Positions 1 to 8,929 of a stretch of DNA of 45,529 bases are shown here, one piece after another; within the stretch, counting starts at the first letter, position 1; every line of letters begins with the position of its first letter. The notes under the pieces were generated by a model that saw nothing but the letters and a program-made list of their open reading frames with translations, ran no database searches and was not told the DNA's origin. This DNA is from Acidobacteriaceae bacterium (lineage in GTDB: Bacteria > Acidobacteriota > Terriglobia > Terriglobales > Acidobacteriaceae): assembly GCA_003151155.1 (NCBI GenBank), contig PLWX01000053.1, positions 1 to 45,529 of the forward strand. Reading direction: 5' to 3'. Position numbers and translations under genes: made by a program.

Positions 1-83
1 TTCTTCAGCATCGTACGAATGATCTCGTTATCGTCTACCAGCAAGACCTTCGGCTGTTCCGTTTCGCCATTTTCAACGCTCAT
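1..83 (-). CDS. Response regulator receiver protein, N-terminal fragment (runs off the window)
   Basis: The first 27 codons are present, read leftwards from an ATG at 83. After a short polar lead they give KVLLVDDNEIIRTML, the first beta strand of a CheY-like receiver domain with the paired acidic residues (DD) that bind Mg2+ near the phospho-acceptor site. The phospho-acceptor Asp and any output domain lie outside the window, so the type of regulator cannot be told. Identification as a receiver domain is strong for such a short piece because the VLLVDDNE motif is diagnostic. Confidence 0.8.
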   Translation of the reverse strand, partial: MSVENGETEQPKVLLVDDNEIIRTMLK

Positions 84-837
84 AGCTTAACTCCCCAACT
101 ATAGCTTGACTCCCCGACGGAGGCGGCCCTTGCTATCTATTGTTTGTCGAAGATTAAGTCTGTTGACTATGGCTCAGTTCGACAGTTTGTCAAGCCACAA
201 TGGAGAGCTAGAGCATTAACTATCTAGATACGCGACCCGATAGTCTAGTTTGATTGCGCTCAGTGTCACGATGATTGTCCAATGGCACGAAAGGGGCGAT
301 TCGATCCATCAAGCCCTCGTAGCACGGTTTTGCGGGTGTGTAATTTTGCAATATACCCGAACGCTCAGATGCGGACCAACAAAGAGCTAGTCTCCTGAGT
401 CATTGATTTCCAGCATAAGTGTTGGGTCGATGAGCAGCGAGAGTGGAGGTGGCGGTCGCCCGCTGCTTCGTAGGCCAACCGCCAAATCGCAGCCAGGCGA
501 ACCGCCACCATGTATTCCGATCAATCGCTTCAATCAATCAATCCAATCATTCAATGTTGTTATTAACATATCTGTTTTTATGTATTTATTAGTCCATGAA
601 CAATCGGAATGAATGGATCGAACGATTGGATTGAAATCGAATTTCCCGCTCCTGTTCGATAAACCGTCCCTCCCGTAGGGCCTAAGTATTAGGAAGAAGC
701 GCACGGATTCCAAGGCCCACGCCAAAGTTTCCGGGGGCGGTAGACCACTAGGTTCTGCCGCCCATATCGAACCTAGTCCCGCAAACCAGCCCGCCTAGTT
801 CGTCGCAAATCTTAAACCGAGGTTTCGACAAACCCAC
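84..837. other. Non-coding stretch upstream of the response regulator
   Basis: No convincing gene is seen; short open frames here have no ribosome site or protein-like sequence. Two repeats stand out. A 15-base unit at 82-96 recurs at 101-115 with one mismatch (19-base spacing, one helical face apart with some slack), directly upstream of the response-regulator start. A perfect 10-base inverted repeat lies at 539-548 and 624-633 (CAATCCAATC / GATTGGATTG). Either could be a regulator site, but neither matches a motif I recognise. Confidence 0.4.
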
Positions 838-1260
838 ATGCATCCAGAATCGCAAGCAAGTCCCGACATCGCATTCGAATCAGCAGCAGCATCCAACGGC
901 AAAACGAGCAACGAGGCGCTCGGAAATGCTGAGAAATATTCCGCTTCAAAACCGTCAATGTTCAGCCCCCTGTCCTACAAGGCAGCCGAGTCCGCCAAGA
1001 AAGGAAGCACCTCGACCAGCAGGACAGGCAAGGGGAAGCAAGTCAGTTATGAATTCGGAAAGCCGCCCAAGGGAATCTACGTCAAGACACACCCTTCACC
1101 GCAATATCACACACACAATTTGCCAGTCCCGGGAAGTCTTCCTGCCGAGGCCCACCGCGTCAGCGATGAGAATGCGTTGCCGCGGCTGCTCCAGCGCCAT
1201 CAATGCGGGGTCAAGCTGGTACGGCAAATCGTCGATTGCAGCTCGATGACCGATCCATAA
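838..1260 (+). pseudogene. 5' fragment of an unrecognised gene, broken near 1130
   Basis: The frame opens with an ATG at 838 and codes for a polar, Ser/Ala/Lys-rich leader followed by a segment around residues 68-95 (FGKPPKGIYVKTHPSPQYHT) that reads like ordinary folded protein. After about residue 97 it runs antisense through the neighbouring helicase fragment and stops at 1260, so the last third cannot be native sequence. I do not recognise the family. The simplest reading is a gene whose 3' part was lost in the rearrangement that also truncated the opposing helicase gene. There is no strong Shine-Dalgarno in front of 838, so the start is uncertain. Confidence 0.4.
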
Positions 1261-1551
1261 GCCAGTGCCCATCGGAGGCGACTGTCGCAGGAGGCTTTCA
1301 AGAAAAAGGCGGCTATCGCGAAACTGGGAAGAATTGTCCGGCACGAGCTCGGTTTCGGCTGGATCAAGTACGGTGATCCCCTTGCCTTCAATCTCCGAGA
1401 GAAAGCGTGCCTCCTTATTCCGGACAATCTCTGAAACACCAATTACATGAATCGACTGGCCGCCAGTGCCAGTTCGATCGACGCGCCTGACAATCCATTC
1501 GGCATCCCGGATCAGTATCCTTGCTCCCGGGGCGATTACGCCCGTAGCCAC
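1096..1551 (-). pseudogene. SNF2/RapA-like helicase, N-terminal fragment cut at Walker A
   Basis: From a GTG at 1551, preceded by AGGAG with nine-base spacing, the frame gives the start of a large SNF2/RapA-type DEAD/DEAH helicase. It has a PGARILIRDAEW opening, a conserved ETELVPD-SSQFRDSRLFLESLLRQ block, then PYQLDPALMAL and ILIADAVGLG, the approach to the Walker A loop. In the family this continues as GKT-LEAG; here the frame reads GLGRKTSRDW and then nonsense until a stop at 1096. Intact family members are many hundreds of residues longer, so all ATPase motifs from Walker A onward are missing and the product cannot be an active helicase. Such helicases often sit in mobile or defence islands. 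Family identity rests on remembered sequence features, not a search. Confidence 0.65.
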
Positions 1552-1656
1552 GATGAAATTCTCCTGTTTGCGTTGAGCAACATGTAACCATACCAGCCAA
1601 CTGAGCACAAATTTCCCAGCAGAAAGGGAAATTAAAGTTTCAATTAGCCTGCACAT

Positions 1657-2069
1657 TGTTTGCAGCTCATCGTGGCAATCTTCAGACGCGATCAGGGCTG
1701 CACGCTGTCGGTTCGATGTATGCGGAGCCGGACGCTTCGAATATCTAGGCTCTGAAAGATTCGTGCCGGAGACCTGGACGTCTGTGCGCCGTTCAACATT
1801 ACTTCAATCGCCGACGCTATCCGACTGTGCCCCAAAGTATAGATTCCGGCACAGCGTCTGAACCCGGTTTGCGGCGCGTTAAACGGTGTGTTTTCAATCT
1901 GGTCGAGACGGGGTGGAACCAGGGATTTTGGTACAACAGGAAACCCGGATTAAGGTCGAGTTAACCCATCAACCAAGAGCAATCGCAATCAGTTCCCACA
2001 AGCCGACTTATCGTTACTGATCGGGTAAGGCATTGCGTGTCCGGGGGACGCCGGTCCTCCAACACGAAT
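1657..2069. other. Intergenic stretch, no gene seen
   Basis: About 410 bases between the helicase fragment and the DUF5916 gene. Neither strand holds a frame with a ribosome site and protein-like sequence. No strong hairpin with a T-run was found beyond the stop of the downstream gene. Confidence 0.4.
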
Positions 2070-4412
2070 CTACGGACGAAACGAATAGGTGTATTTAACG
2101 ACAAGCCGGTTTTCATAGAACTGCGCTGGATTCGCAGCGGCCAAGCTGGCGAATTTCTGGCCTGCGGTGTAAATCACATATAGGTCGCTGTCGGGACGGT
2201 AATTCCATCGCAAGCGTATGTTGGCACTGCCTCCCTGAGCGTTGGCGGTATTGACTTGCAGGATCGTGGAAAGCGATAGAAATCTGGAGAACGAATAGTC
2301 CGTCTCAAGATACCCGAAGACGACCGAGAAATCGCCACCGGCCACGGGAAGGCGAAAGCGATTCCACTGCGGCCCCATGCTGAAGGACAGGCGCTCATTC
2401 GCTCGGTATCCTCCGCGTACCCTGAACTCATTCAGACGGCCGTTGTAGTAACTTCCAAAGCGCTCGTAAAACTGTGTCATCCACCGCCGATCCTGGGCAG
2501 TGCCGTAGGTGAACTGGTGCCTGTCCCACGTATATACCCCGACGGGTAGATAGACGTTCTTGTAGATATTGAATGGGGTCGTGAGCCGCTGCGCAAACAC
2601 GTCGACAAGATCATCGTCCGTATATGCGCCATTGTTAAATTCGGCTCGAAAGGTGGTCTGCCATTCCTGCGTTTGGACGACGTGATGCGTGTCGGGCGCG
2701 TGGAAGATGAAGCCTTCGAATTGCAATTCGCGTATACCGGCGAAATGCGGACGCTGCTTGAAGGTGGCGTCCACGAGATCGCAAAGGCAATCGGTTCTTT
2801 CAAGAAATCCAACCTCAGGATCGAACGAACGCCCGATTTTCCGATGCTCCGCTTCAAAGTCGAGCCAATTGGAACGGAAGATCGCGCTCGCTCCCAGGTT
2901 TGTTTGTCCGCTAGTGAATCCGGGGGTTCGCATCTGCGCCGCATAGCCAGCGAGAACGAGGTCTTTGAACAAAACAAACCTGCCATCGACGCCAACGGTC
3001 TGATTGTAGGTCGAATCGATCTCGCCGGATCGTTTGTCGATGCCCATCACACCGATATACGATCCGTTGCTACCCAGAGATTTTTTGACTCTTAATACGG
3101 CGAAATTTGCCCAAGGATTCGGCCCTGACGACCTCGTGTCGACATCCATCGCGCCCAGTTCAAATCCTCCCACCGTGCCTGTCACTCTGGCTCCGCCGTT
3201 GATCGGCACTTCTTGCCCGGTGATGGAATCAATCCCGATGTCACGGCTGAAGAAGAGTTGATCGGAGCCGCTGCCCAATCCCATAGGGAAAGCAAATACA
3301 CCCGCGTTCTCGAGGAAGAATTGCCGTTTCTCGGGATAGAAGATTTTGTAAGGGGTGAGATTGAATTGCTGCACATCAACATCGCTATCGGCAAAGTCCG
3401 TGTTGGCAGTGAGGTTCGCAACGAGATTAGAGCGAAGCCCTACCTTCACATCAACTCCGCCGGTATGCAGGCCGGTGGTTCCAGGAGTCAACCCGTTGTC
3501 GGTCGCGTTGGCAGGAAGATGGCTGAAACCGCCAAGAACATAAGGTTTCACGATAAATAGCCGACCGCTGCCGATGTCTGTAATGCCGTGAAGCTCGCCC
3601 GCTTGACTGATCCGATTCGCTCCGAGTGTCCTCCGCCAGCCGCTCCACAGGTCTTCTTCATTCCTGCGGCGAATGAATCGCTTGAAATTGATTCCCCACA
3701 CGACGTCTTGGGAGCGCATGAAGTTTAGGGTTGAAAACGGAATGGCAATGGTCGCCGTCCAGCCGTCCCGAGTGATGCGCGCTTCCGACGTCCAAACTCC
3801 ATCCCAACCGGAATCGCCGTCCTGGGTGTCGCCCGCCTGTTCGTCGGTGATGAGCGCATCGCGCTGTGTGCCTAGGGGATTAATTTGGAACACATATGCA
3901 TTTCTCCGGTCTAACCGTGAGTCGATGATGACTTCAAAGTAATCGTCGAGTTCCTGCGTCACGTCGCGACGGAGCTGAGTTGCCACTGGTCCGTGCGGAT
4001 TGGAATCTCGACATACGATGCCGAAGTAAACCTCATTTTTTGAATACAAGATTCTGACTACTGTTTGTTCCGTAGCTGGCTCGCCTTCGAAGGGTTCGCG
4101 CTGTCGCAAACTGCTGATCGCGTTTGCCAGCTGCCAAAGCGGATCGTCAAGTGTGCCGTCCAAACGGGGACTGTGGTCAACGCGGACCGCGTGAGCGATG
4201 CGATCGGACGGCTGGGCTGTGGGGGCAGAACCAGGCGTCGATACCTGTGCAAACGCAAAGAAAGTCGCAATGTAAATCAGCAAGGCGACCTGAACGAATC
4301 TCGTGCCCAGTTTCGAGGCAATCGGCACTAAGGCAATATACTGATTCCCGTCTGAAGACAGGCTGAAAGAGAGCTGACTTGGAGGTTTGCGATGGGAAGA
4401 CGAAGGCGTCAT
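2070..4412 (-). CDS. Outer-membrane DUF5916 protein with N-terminal CBM9-like domain
   Basis: A 780-residue frame. After a hydrophobic export segment (VQVALLIYIATFFAFAQ, around residues 39-55) comes a CBM9-like beta-sandwich (about 75-240; features LDGTLDDPLW, LYSKNEVYFGIVC, DDYFEVIIDS, GWTATIAIPFSTL). A long C-terminal part follows, rich in alternating aromatic/polar strands and ending in a terminal aromatic (YTYSFRP), as expected for a DUF5916 outer-membrane beta-barrel. Such proteins are common in Acidobacteriota and Bacteroidota; the role is not established, and binding or uptake of a carbohydrate or peptide is plausible. The start is uncertain: the ATG at 4412 overlaps the divergent gene that starts at 4392 and gives a very long n-region. 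A GTG at 4328 would give a conventional signal peptide. Neither has a good Shine-Dalgarno. Confidence 0.85.
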   Translation of the reverse strand: MTPSSSHRKPPSQLSFSLSSDGNQYIALVPIASKLGTRFVQVALLIYIATFFAFAQVSTPGSAPTAQPSDRIAHAVRVDHSPRLDGTLDDPLWQLANAISSLRQREPFEGEPATEQTVVRILYSKNEVYFGIVCRDSNPHGPVATQLRRDVTQELDDYFEVIIDSRLDRRNAYVFQINPLGTQRDALITDEQAGDTQDGDSGWDGVWTSEARITRDGWTATIAIPFSTLNFMRSQDVVWGINFKRFIRRRNEEDLWSGWRRTLGANRISQAGELHGITDIGSGRLFIVKPYVLGGFSHLPANATDNGLTPGTTGLHTGGVDVKVGLRSNLVANLTANTDFADSDVDVQQFNLTPYKIFYPEKRQFFLENAGVFAFPMGLGSGSDQLFFSRDIGIDSITGQEVPINGGARVTGTVGGFELGAMDVDTRSSGPNPWANFAVLRVKKSLGSNGSYIGVMGIDKRSGEIDSTYNQTVGVDGRFVLFKDLVLAGYAAQMRTPGFTSGQTNLGASAIFRSNWLDFEAEHRKIGRSFDPEVGFLERTDCLCDLVDATFKQRPHFAGIRELQFEGFIFHAPDTHHVVQTQEWQTTFRAEFNNGAYTDDDLVDVFAQRLTTPFNIYKNVYLPVGVYTWDRHQFTYGTAQDRRWMTQFYERFGSYYNGRLNEFRVRGGYRANERLSFSMGPQWNRFRLPVAGGDFSVVFGYLETDYSFSRFLSLSTILQVNTANAQGGSANIRLRWNYRPDSDLYVIYTAGQKFASLAAANPAQFYENRLVVKYTYSFRP

Positions 4413-5402
4413 TTATGCGCTGTCACGATATCTGTATTTTGTTGGTTTGCTGCCGAGAATTCGTCGGCGCTCGCCCAATCGGCACCGTTGGAGAAGGTTG
4501 CTGACGTCCCGCTGCCTGGAGCGGCAGTGAGGTTTGACTATCAAAGTCTCGACGTCTCGCACGGTCGGCTGTACATCGCGCACATGAATGCAGATCAGCT
4601 CGTCGTCTTCGACACCAAGAAACGTGAGGTAGTGGCGAACCTCGACGGCTTCTCCAATGTTCACGGAGTATGGGCTGTGCCTGAACTGGGCAAAGTATTT
4701 GCTTCGGTGACTGGAGAGCATAAAGTTGCGATTGTCGATATGAAGACCCTGAAGACTCTCGCTAAAGTCGGTCCCGTGAAATATCCAGATGGCATAGCAT
4801 ACGCGCCTGACGCAAAGCGAGTGTTTGTTTCCGATGAGCACGGAGATGCGGATGCGGTAATCGACACCACGACCAACTCGCTGGTGACGACGATCCCGCT
4901 CGGTGGCGGGGCGGGTAACACCGTGTACGACCCGGGCTCCGGCCATATTCTAGTTGCCGTGCATGAAAAGAACGAACTGGTCGCTATTGATCCGGGCACC
5001 GCGAAGACCCTTGGTCGCTATCCAGTGACGGGGATTGAAAGTCCGCACGGCATCGCTCTCGACGTCGATGCACGGTTGGCATTCGTTGCAGGGGAAGAAA
5101 ATAACAAGATTGCGGTTGTCGATCTGAGCGACATGCACGTGCTCGCTACTTATCCTGTGGGGAAGGACCCTGACGTCTTGGCTTTCGATACCGGTCTCAG
5201 ACGACTGTATGTGTCGGCTGAATCCGGGAACCTGACGGTGTTTCAAGAGAACGGGAAAAGCTTGACGACGGTGGGCACTCTTTCCATGCCGCACGCGCAC
5301 ACAGTTTCCGTCGATTCTGAAACGCATTTAGTTTATTTTCCTTTACAGAATGTCGATAGTCATCCCGTTCTGCGAATCATGAAGCCAGGCGACTCTCATT
5401 AG
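4392..5402 (+). CDS. Secreted YncE-like YVTN beta-propeller protein
   Basis: The ATG at 4392 is preceded by GGAGG with six-base spacing, so this start is well supported. The 336-residue product has an N-terminal signal peptide (basic MGRRRRH, hydrophobic core, cleavage near ALAQ) followed by about six repeats of roughly 40 residues. These carry the YVTN pattern (for example GRLYIAHMNADQLVVFDT, LAFVAGEENNKIAVVDL, RRLYVSAESGNLTVF), which build a seven-bladed-type propeller in the periplasm. YncE-family proteins bind ligands or nucleic acids in various systems, and no catalytic site is evident. It is transcribed away from the DUF5916 gene and converges with chrA, whose stop lies 10 bases away. 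A second propeller gene of the same class lies on the other side of the chr operon. Confidence 0.85.
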   Translation: MGRRRRHLCAVTISVFCWFAAENSSALAQSAPLEKVADVPLPGAAVRFDYQSLDVSHGRLYIAHMNADQLVVFDTKKREVVANLDGFSNVHGVWAVPELGKVFASVTGEHKVAIVDMKTLKTLAKVGPVKYPDGIAYAPDAKRVFVSDEHGDADAVIDTTTNSLVTTIPLGGGAGNTVYDPGSGHILVAVHEKNELVAIDPGTAKTLGRYPVTGIESPHGIALDVDARLAFVAGEENNKIAVVDLSDMHVLATYPVGKDPDVLAFDTGLRRLYVSAESGNLTVFQENGKSLTTVGTLSMPHAHTVSVDSETHLVYFPLQNVDSHPVLRIMKPGDSH

Positions 5403-5411
5403 TTGGATGTT

Positions 5412-6569
5412 TCACCCATGTCGTGCGATTAAACCAACGATGGCCGCAGATGCAATGAGCAATGGCTCCGGCACTTTCCAGCGAAACAGCACCGCCACAC
5501 TGACCGCACAGATTAGAACTGTGGGCAAATCGTAAACAGAGCGGCGGGCCAGTACAATCACTGCGCCTGCAATTGCTCCCGTTGCCGCAGCCGTCACCCC
5601 TCGGACAAATGCATTTAGCTGGGGGTTCTTCGCCCACCGTTTATAGCTGGGCGCGAGCAGCACAACGACGAGATACACGGGCAGGAATATTCCGATGGCC
5701 GCCGCAGTGGCACCCGAGACGCCCGACACGAGGTAACCAATGAAAGCCACCGTAATCACTACTGGCCCCGGTGTGATCATGGCTACGGCCACTGCATCGA
5801 CAAATTGACGGTCCGTCAGCCAACGATGCTCTTGCACCACTCCACCGTATAGGAAGGGAACCACTGCGAGTCCGCTACCAAAAACGAATAGGCCTGCCTT
5901 GCCAAAGTACACAAGGATTCGTAGGAAAAGGCTGTTAGGTGTGAGAGCGGCAAACATTCCGGGCGCGACGAACGAATACGCGACGCCTTTTACGGACAAT
6001 GGCCCAAAAAAGCCACTTGCGAACAGGTTCACGACTCCGCATAGAAGGAACAGCCATACGATTTCCCGCGAGGTCCACGCCGTTGTCGCCGCCAGAACGA
6101 TGAACATGCCCCACAGCAGCTTGTCTTTTCGGAGTGTCAGCTTGGTCAACTTGTAGGCCGAACGCGCGATGATGCCGATGACGGCGGCACCGATGCCGTA
6201 AAACATCCCTTGCATCCAGGGCAGCCCGCCAAACCGAACGTATGCAGCGGACAATGCAAGCACCATCAGGAACGATGGCAGCACGAAGGCAATCCCTACA
6301 GCTGTAGCGCCCAATACGCCCGAATGAATGTACCCGAGATAGATCGCGAGTTGAGCAGCAAGGGGGCCTGGCGCGAGTTGCGCTAGCGCCAAGCCCTCCA
6401 GGTAATCTTCCTTGGGAATCCACTTGCGGTCATCGACGAGGTCTTGCTGCATGTGGCCCGCGAGGGCAATCGGTCCACCGAATCCAACCGCACCGAGCCG
6501 AAGAAAGTACGCGACGAACTCTGTCAGGGTCGCTTGCTTCGCTTCGTGCTCAGTTGGGGTAGGTGTCAT
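5412..6569 (-). CDS. chrA: Chromate efflux transporter ChrA (CHR family, two-domain)
   Basis: A 385-residue, strongly hydrophobic protein with the CHR-family duplication. The first half has FLRLGAVGFGGPIALAGHMQ, then LAQLAPGPLAAQLAIYLGY. The second half repeats the pattern with YFGKAGLFVFGSGLAVVPFL and AVAMITPGPVVITVAFIGYLV. The GFGGP and PGP loops are the family signatures, and the length is typical of long-chain ChrA. It should be an inner-membrane protein that expels chromate (or sulfate-like oxyanions) using the proton gradient. Its ATG overlaps the stop of the DUF1259 gene by four bases (ATGA), indicating translational coupling, and it is the last gene of the chrB - DUF1259 - chrA operon. 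Confidence 0.93.
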   Translation of the reverse strand: MTPTPTEHEAKQATLTEFVAYFLRLGAVGFGGPIALAGHMQQDLVDDRKWIPKEDYLEGLALAQLAPGPLAAQLAIYLGYIHSGVLGATAVGIAFVLPSFLMVLALSAAYVRFGGLPWMQGMFYGIGAAVIGIIARSAYKLTKLTLRKDKLLWGMFIVLAATTAWTSREIVWLFLLCGVVNLFASGFFGPLSVKGVAYSFVAPGMFAALTPNSLFLRILVYFGKAGLFVFGSGLAVVPFLYGGVVQEHRWLTDRQFVDAVAVAMITPGPVVITVAFIGYLVSGVSGATAAAIGIFLPVYLVVVLLAPSYKRWAKNPQLNAFVRGVTAAATGAIAGAVIVLARRSVYDLPTVLICAVSVAVLFRWKVPEPLLIASAAIVGLIARHG

Positions 6570-7447
6570 TTTGCTGCGTTCGTAGCTTCGATGGCCGCTC
6601 GCAATCCCGTCGCCAGCTTCACCGCATCATCATTTGCCCAGAAGTGCATGAAGAACAGTCGAGGCTCTTCTTTCAGCATGTGGCTGTGCAATGCAGTGAC
6701 CGCAATTCCGTTTTTCGTAAGGGCACGGATCACAGGATTGACCTCGGCAGCAGTGAGCACGAAGTCCCCGGTGATTGCAGCTTTGCCACTGCCGGTAGGC
6801 TGGAAGTTCAGTGCCGTGGCTGTTCCCATCGAAGGCGGAATTTCCATTCCTTCTTCCATGATCTTCTCGGCTCGCGGAACGCTGAATTGGAGAACGCCTC
6901 CGTTCACTTTCCCTTTGCGTCCGAGCGCTTGCTCGACCTGCTGCTGATCGATGCCTACGAGATCAGCAGGCTTTGAAGCAGTAGCGGGCGGAAGTTTGGT
7001 CACCGCCAATGCGTCGTGGAGGGCCTTCGCCAGATCGTTGGCTTCGCCGTGACCCTCGATATGCATGTACAAAACGCGCGGACTCTCATGCAAAACGTGG
7101 TTATGAATTGCGGTTTGCTCAATGCCAGCGGCTTGCAGCTTTAGCGTGAGCGGAGCCACTTCGTCTTCGGTCAACACCAGATCGCCCATCATCATGGCTC
7201 CATGCGGTGACTGTTTGAAAGCGACCCAGCCGCCCAGTGCCAGCGCTGGCTTGATTTCGACATCTCCGACCGAAACGTGCAGATCGGTTCGCGGAAGACC
7301 GACTTTATAGACATCCCCGGGCTGAACCGCTCCAGTGCGGCCAAGCTGTTCTCCCACATTCTTCCAAGGATCGGCATTCGCAGGGCCTTGTGCGAAACAC
7401 ATTGGGACGATGAAAAACGTGACCAGGTAACGCAGAATGAAACGCAT
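6566..7447 (-). CDS. Secreted DUF1259 (LppY/LpqO-like) protein in chromate operon
   Basis: I place the start at the ATG at 7447, preceded by AGGAG with seven-base spacing, rather than at the upstream codon 7483, which would overlap chrB. The 293-residue product has a signal peptide (MRFILRYLVTFFIVPMCFAQ) and two copies of the DUF1259 domain. The copies are recognised by the repeated blocks GDLVLTEDEVAPLTLKLQAAGI / AIHNHVLHESPRVLYMHIEG and GDFVLTAAEVNPVIRALTKNGI / ALHSHMLKEEPRLFFMHFW. The paired His residues (HNH, HSH) in each copy suggest a metal site. DUF1259 proteins often accompany chrA/chrB; the biochemical role is unknown. Coupling to chrA by ATGA overlap supports a role with the transporter. 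Confidence 0.88.
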   Translation of the reverse strand: MRFILRYLVTFFIVPMCFAQGPANADPWKNVGEQLGRTGAVQPGDVYKVGLPRTDLHVSVGDVEIKPALALGGWVAFKQSPHGAMMMGDLVLTEDEVAPLTLKLQAAGIEQTAIHNHVLHESPRVLYMHIEGHGEANDLAKALHDALAVTKLPPATASKPADLVGIDQQQVEQALGRKGKVNGGVLQFSVPRAEKIMEEGMEIPPSMGTATALNFQPTGSGKAAITGDFVLTAAEVNPVIRALTKNGIAVTALHSHMLKEEPRLFFMHFWANDDAVKLATGLRAAIEATNAAK

Positions 7448-7475
7448 TCGGAAGCTCCTTTGTTGATGTAAGTTG

Positions 7476-8405
7476 CTACCCAATTTCTCTATATAAGCCG
7501 TCGATCAGGTCCATGCCACGCTTAAGCAGTTCCTCATCGCTCAGACCTTGCTTCGCCCATCCATTCAGCACTCGATCAAGGCCAATGCCATCGGCACGCC
7601 CAAACTTTTCGTCGCTTAAATCAGCATCGTGAATGATCTCGGCCAGCACCTTGATCTTGCGATCGCGCAGCGCGAACTCCACACACAAAGTCTCGAACGT
7701 GCAGTTCTCTCCGTGGTGGGTGAAGCCGCCAACGTTAAACATGTCGAAAGGAATGCCGTTCGGTACTCTTTTAGCATCGTTGGTAAAAAGAAACTTCGCG
7801 TCAGGATCGATATGATTCCGTATGAGCCAAGCGGAAGAGACTCGGTCGATGCCAGGCCGAGGTCGAGTGATCCACGTCCGACCTTGGAATTTCTCTCGAA
7901 CGTGCTTTACCGCCTTCTTTGCCTCGGGCTTTGGATTTTCCAGAGCTGCCAGAGCGGTTTCCACACGGCTTCGTAGATGTGAGCCAAAGAAGTCCACCTC
8001 GATAACTTCCTGCAATCGCCTGCGGATGCGCGGAAGAGTTCCAGGTGACTGCTTCGTCTTCTTCAGTTCACGAAGCAGCTTCTCGTAATCAGCCGACCGC
8101 GCTTCGATGAACAATTGTTTTAACTCAGCGGCGGGTACATCGTCGATGGAAACCAGCTCGACGACAGAAGCCTCCCCCTTGTACTTCCGGATTGCCGCCG
8201 ACAGCCACTCGAAGCGCTCGTGATTTACGGGGCTATTGGGCAGCAGGTATCCAGAGCTCCGGAATGTGAGCGCCCCATATCGCTTGAGCTTTCGCCAGAC
8301 CTCCACGCGCTTGCTTGCCTGACTCGCAGGTAAGGTAAATAGCAACATCAGCCAGTCGGGCGACGAAATGCCATTCGCCTCTAGTTCGCTTTGCGATATC
8401 GTCAT
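7476..8405 (-). CDS. chrB: Chromate resistance protein ChrB (regulator/sensor)
   Basis: A 309-residue protein with both halves of the ChrB family. The N-terminal part (WLMLLFTLPASQASKRVEVWRKLKRYGA, then SGYLLP) is followed by the C-terminal ChrB domain (about 170-309) with WITRPRPGIDRVSSAWLIRNHIDP and VGGFTHHGENCTFETL and IIHDADL. His, Cys and Asp residues are in position for a metal or chromate site. In studied systems ChrB is a chromate-responsive transcriptional regulator of its own operon. It is first in the operon, 28 bases before the DUF1259 start, with a sigma-70-type promoter just upstream. The ATG at 8405 lies only nine bases after the -10 box, so the message has a very short or no leader. 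Confidence 0.9.
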   Translation of the reverse strand: MTISQSELEANGISSPDWLMLLFTLPASQASKRVEVWRKLKRYGALTFRSSGYLLPNSPVNHERFEWLSAAIRKYKGEASVVELVSIDDVPAAELKQLFIEARSADYEKLLRELKKTKQSPGTLPRIRRRLQEVIEVDFFGSHLRSRVETALAALENPKPEAKKAVKHVREKFQGRTWITRPRPGIDRVSSAWLIRNHIDPDAKFLFTNDAKRVPNGIPFDMFNVGGFTHHGENCTFETLCVEFALRDRKIKVLAEIIHDADLSDEKFGRADGIGLDRVLNGWAKQGLSDEELLKRGMDLIDGLYREIG

Positions 8406-8414
8406 TACATTGAA

Positions 8415-8443
8415 ATGATATACACATAACAGCTCATGTTCAA
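8415..8443 (-). promoter_or_regulatory. Sigma-70-type promoter of the chr operon
   Basis: Reading the minus strand, a -35 box TTGAAC (8443-8438), a 17-base spacer and a -10 box TATCAT (8420-8415) lie immediately before the chrB ATG at 8405. The spacing is ideal and both boxes are close to consensus. The predicted start of transcription falls within a few bases of the ATG, so translation would be nearly leaderless. Confidence 0.6.
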
Positions 8444-8491
8444 CATTTAGTCGTCTCAGTCACGGCAAGTGCGGGCAGAATTACAACCACA

Positions 8492-8644
8492 TCGGTCGCC
8501 ATGTATTTCATGTACCAGAATTTCGTCCGCGTCCATCAGACGTTGCACGTAACTCCCGCGATGCAGGCTGAAAACACCGATCACGTCTGGAGCATCGGCG
8601 AAGTGGTGGAATTAGTAGCATCCGAACGCACGGAAGCCGCATGA
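8492..8644 (+). pseudogene. C-terminal relic of a DDE transposase
   Basis: An open frame ending in TGA at 8644 gives MYFMYQNFVRVHQTLHVTPAMQ followed by a short acidic tail (VWSIGEVVELVAS). The NFVR-HQTL-VTPAM pattern is typical of the C-terminal end of IS-encoded DDE transposases (IS1-like or related) found widely in Acidobacteriota. Only about 50 codons remain, without catalytic residues or visible terminal repeats, so it is a dead remnant. It lies directly upstream of the chr operon promoter on the other strand. Confidence 0.6.
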
Positions 8645-8698
8645 CCTCCACTAAATGGCCGTTCTCAATGTTAGAGACGCGAGCATAAACTCTTCGCC

Positions 8699-8869
8699 GT
8701 GTCTTCCCAATACACCATCGATTTCGTCTGCCCTCAGTGCGGTGCTCAGCCTGGAATGGCCTGCATGAGCGAGAACGGCGAACTTTTACGCGAGTTCCAT
8801 CCCGAACGTATTGCCCTTCAAGCCGAGACACAGAAACCGACCGCGACGACGGGCGATAGTTCAAACTGA
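8699..8869 (+). CDS. Small CPxC zinc-ribbon-like protein (56 aa)
   Basis: A GTG at 8699 opens a 56-residue frame containing CPQCGAQPGMAC, then an acidic patch and FHPERIALQAE, and a Thr/Ser-rich tail. The C-x2-C-x7-C spacing with a later His recalls short zinc-ribbon proteins of the CPxCGAxPGxxC type in bacteria. It follows the transposase relic by 54 bases. No strong ribosome site is visible, so it may be a remnant rather than a live gene. Function unknown. Confidence 0.35.
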   Translation: MSSQYTIDFVCPQCGAQPGMACMSENGELLREFHPERIALQAETQKPTATTGDSSN

Positions 8870-8929
8870 CCCACTATCGAAAATTCCCGCGCGCAGAGAA
8901 AGTGCCGCACTGATATCAATCAGGAAGCC

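Noticed and set aside
2000-2013. 14-base sequence repeated at 10468-10481
   Set aside because: A shared 14-mer is expected by chance in a window of this size; nothing else extends the match.
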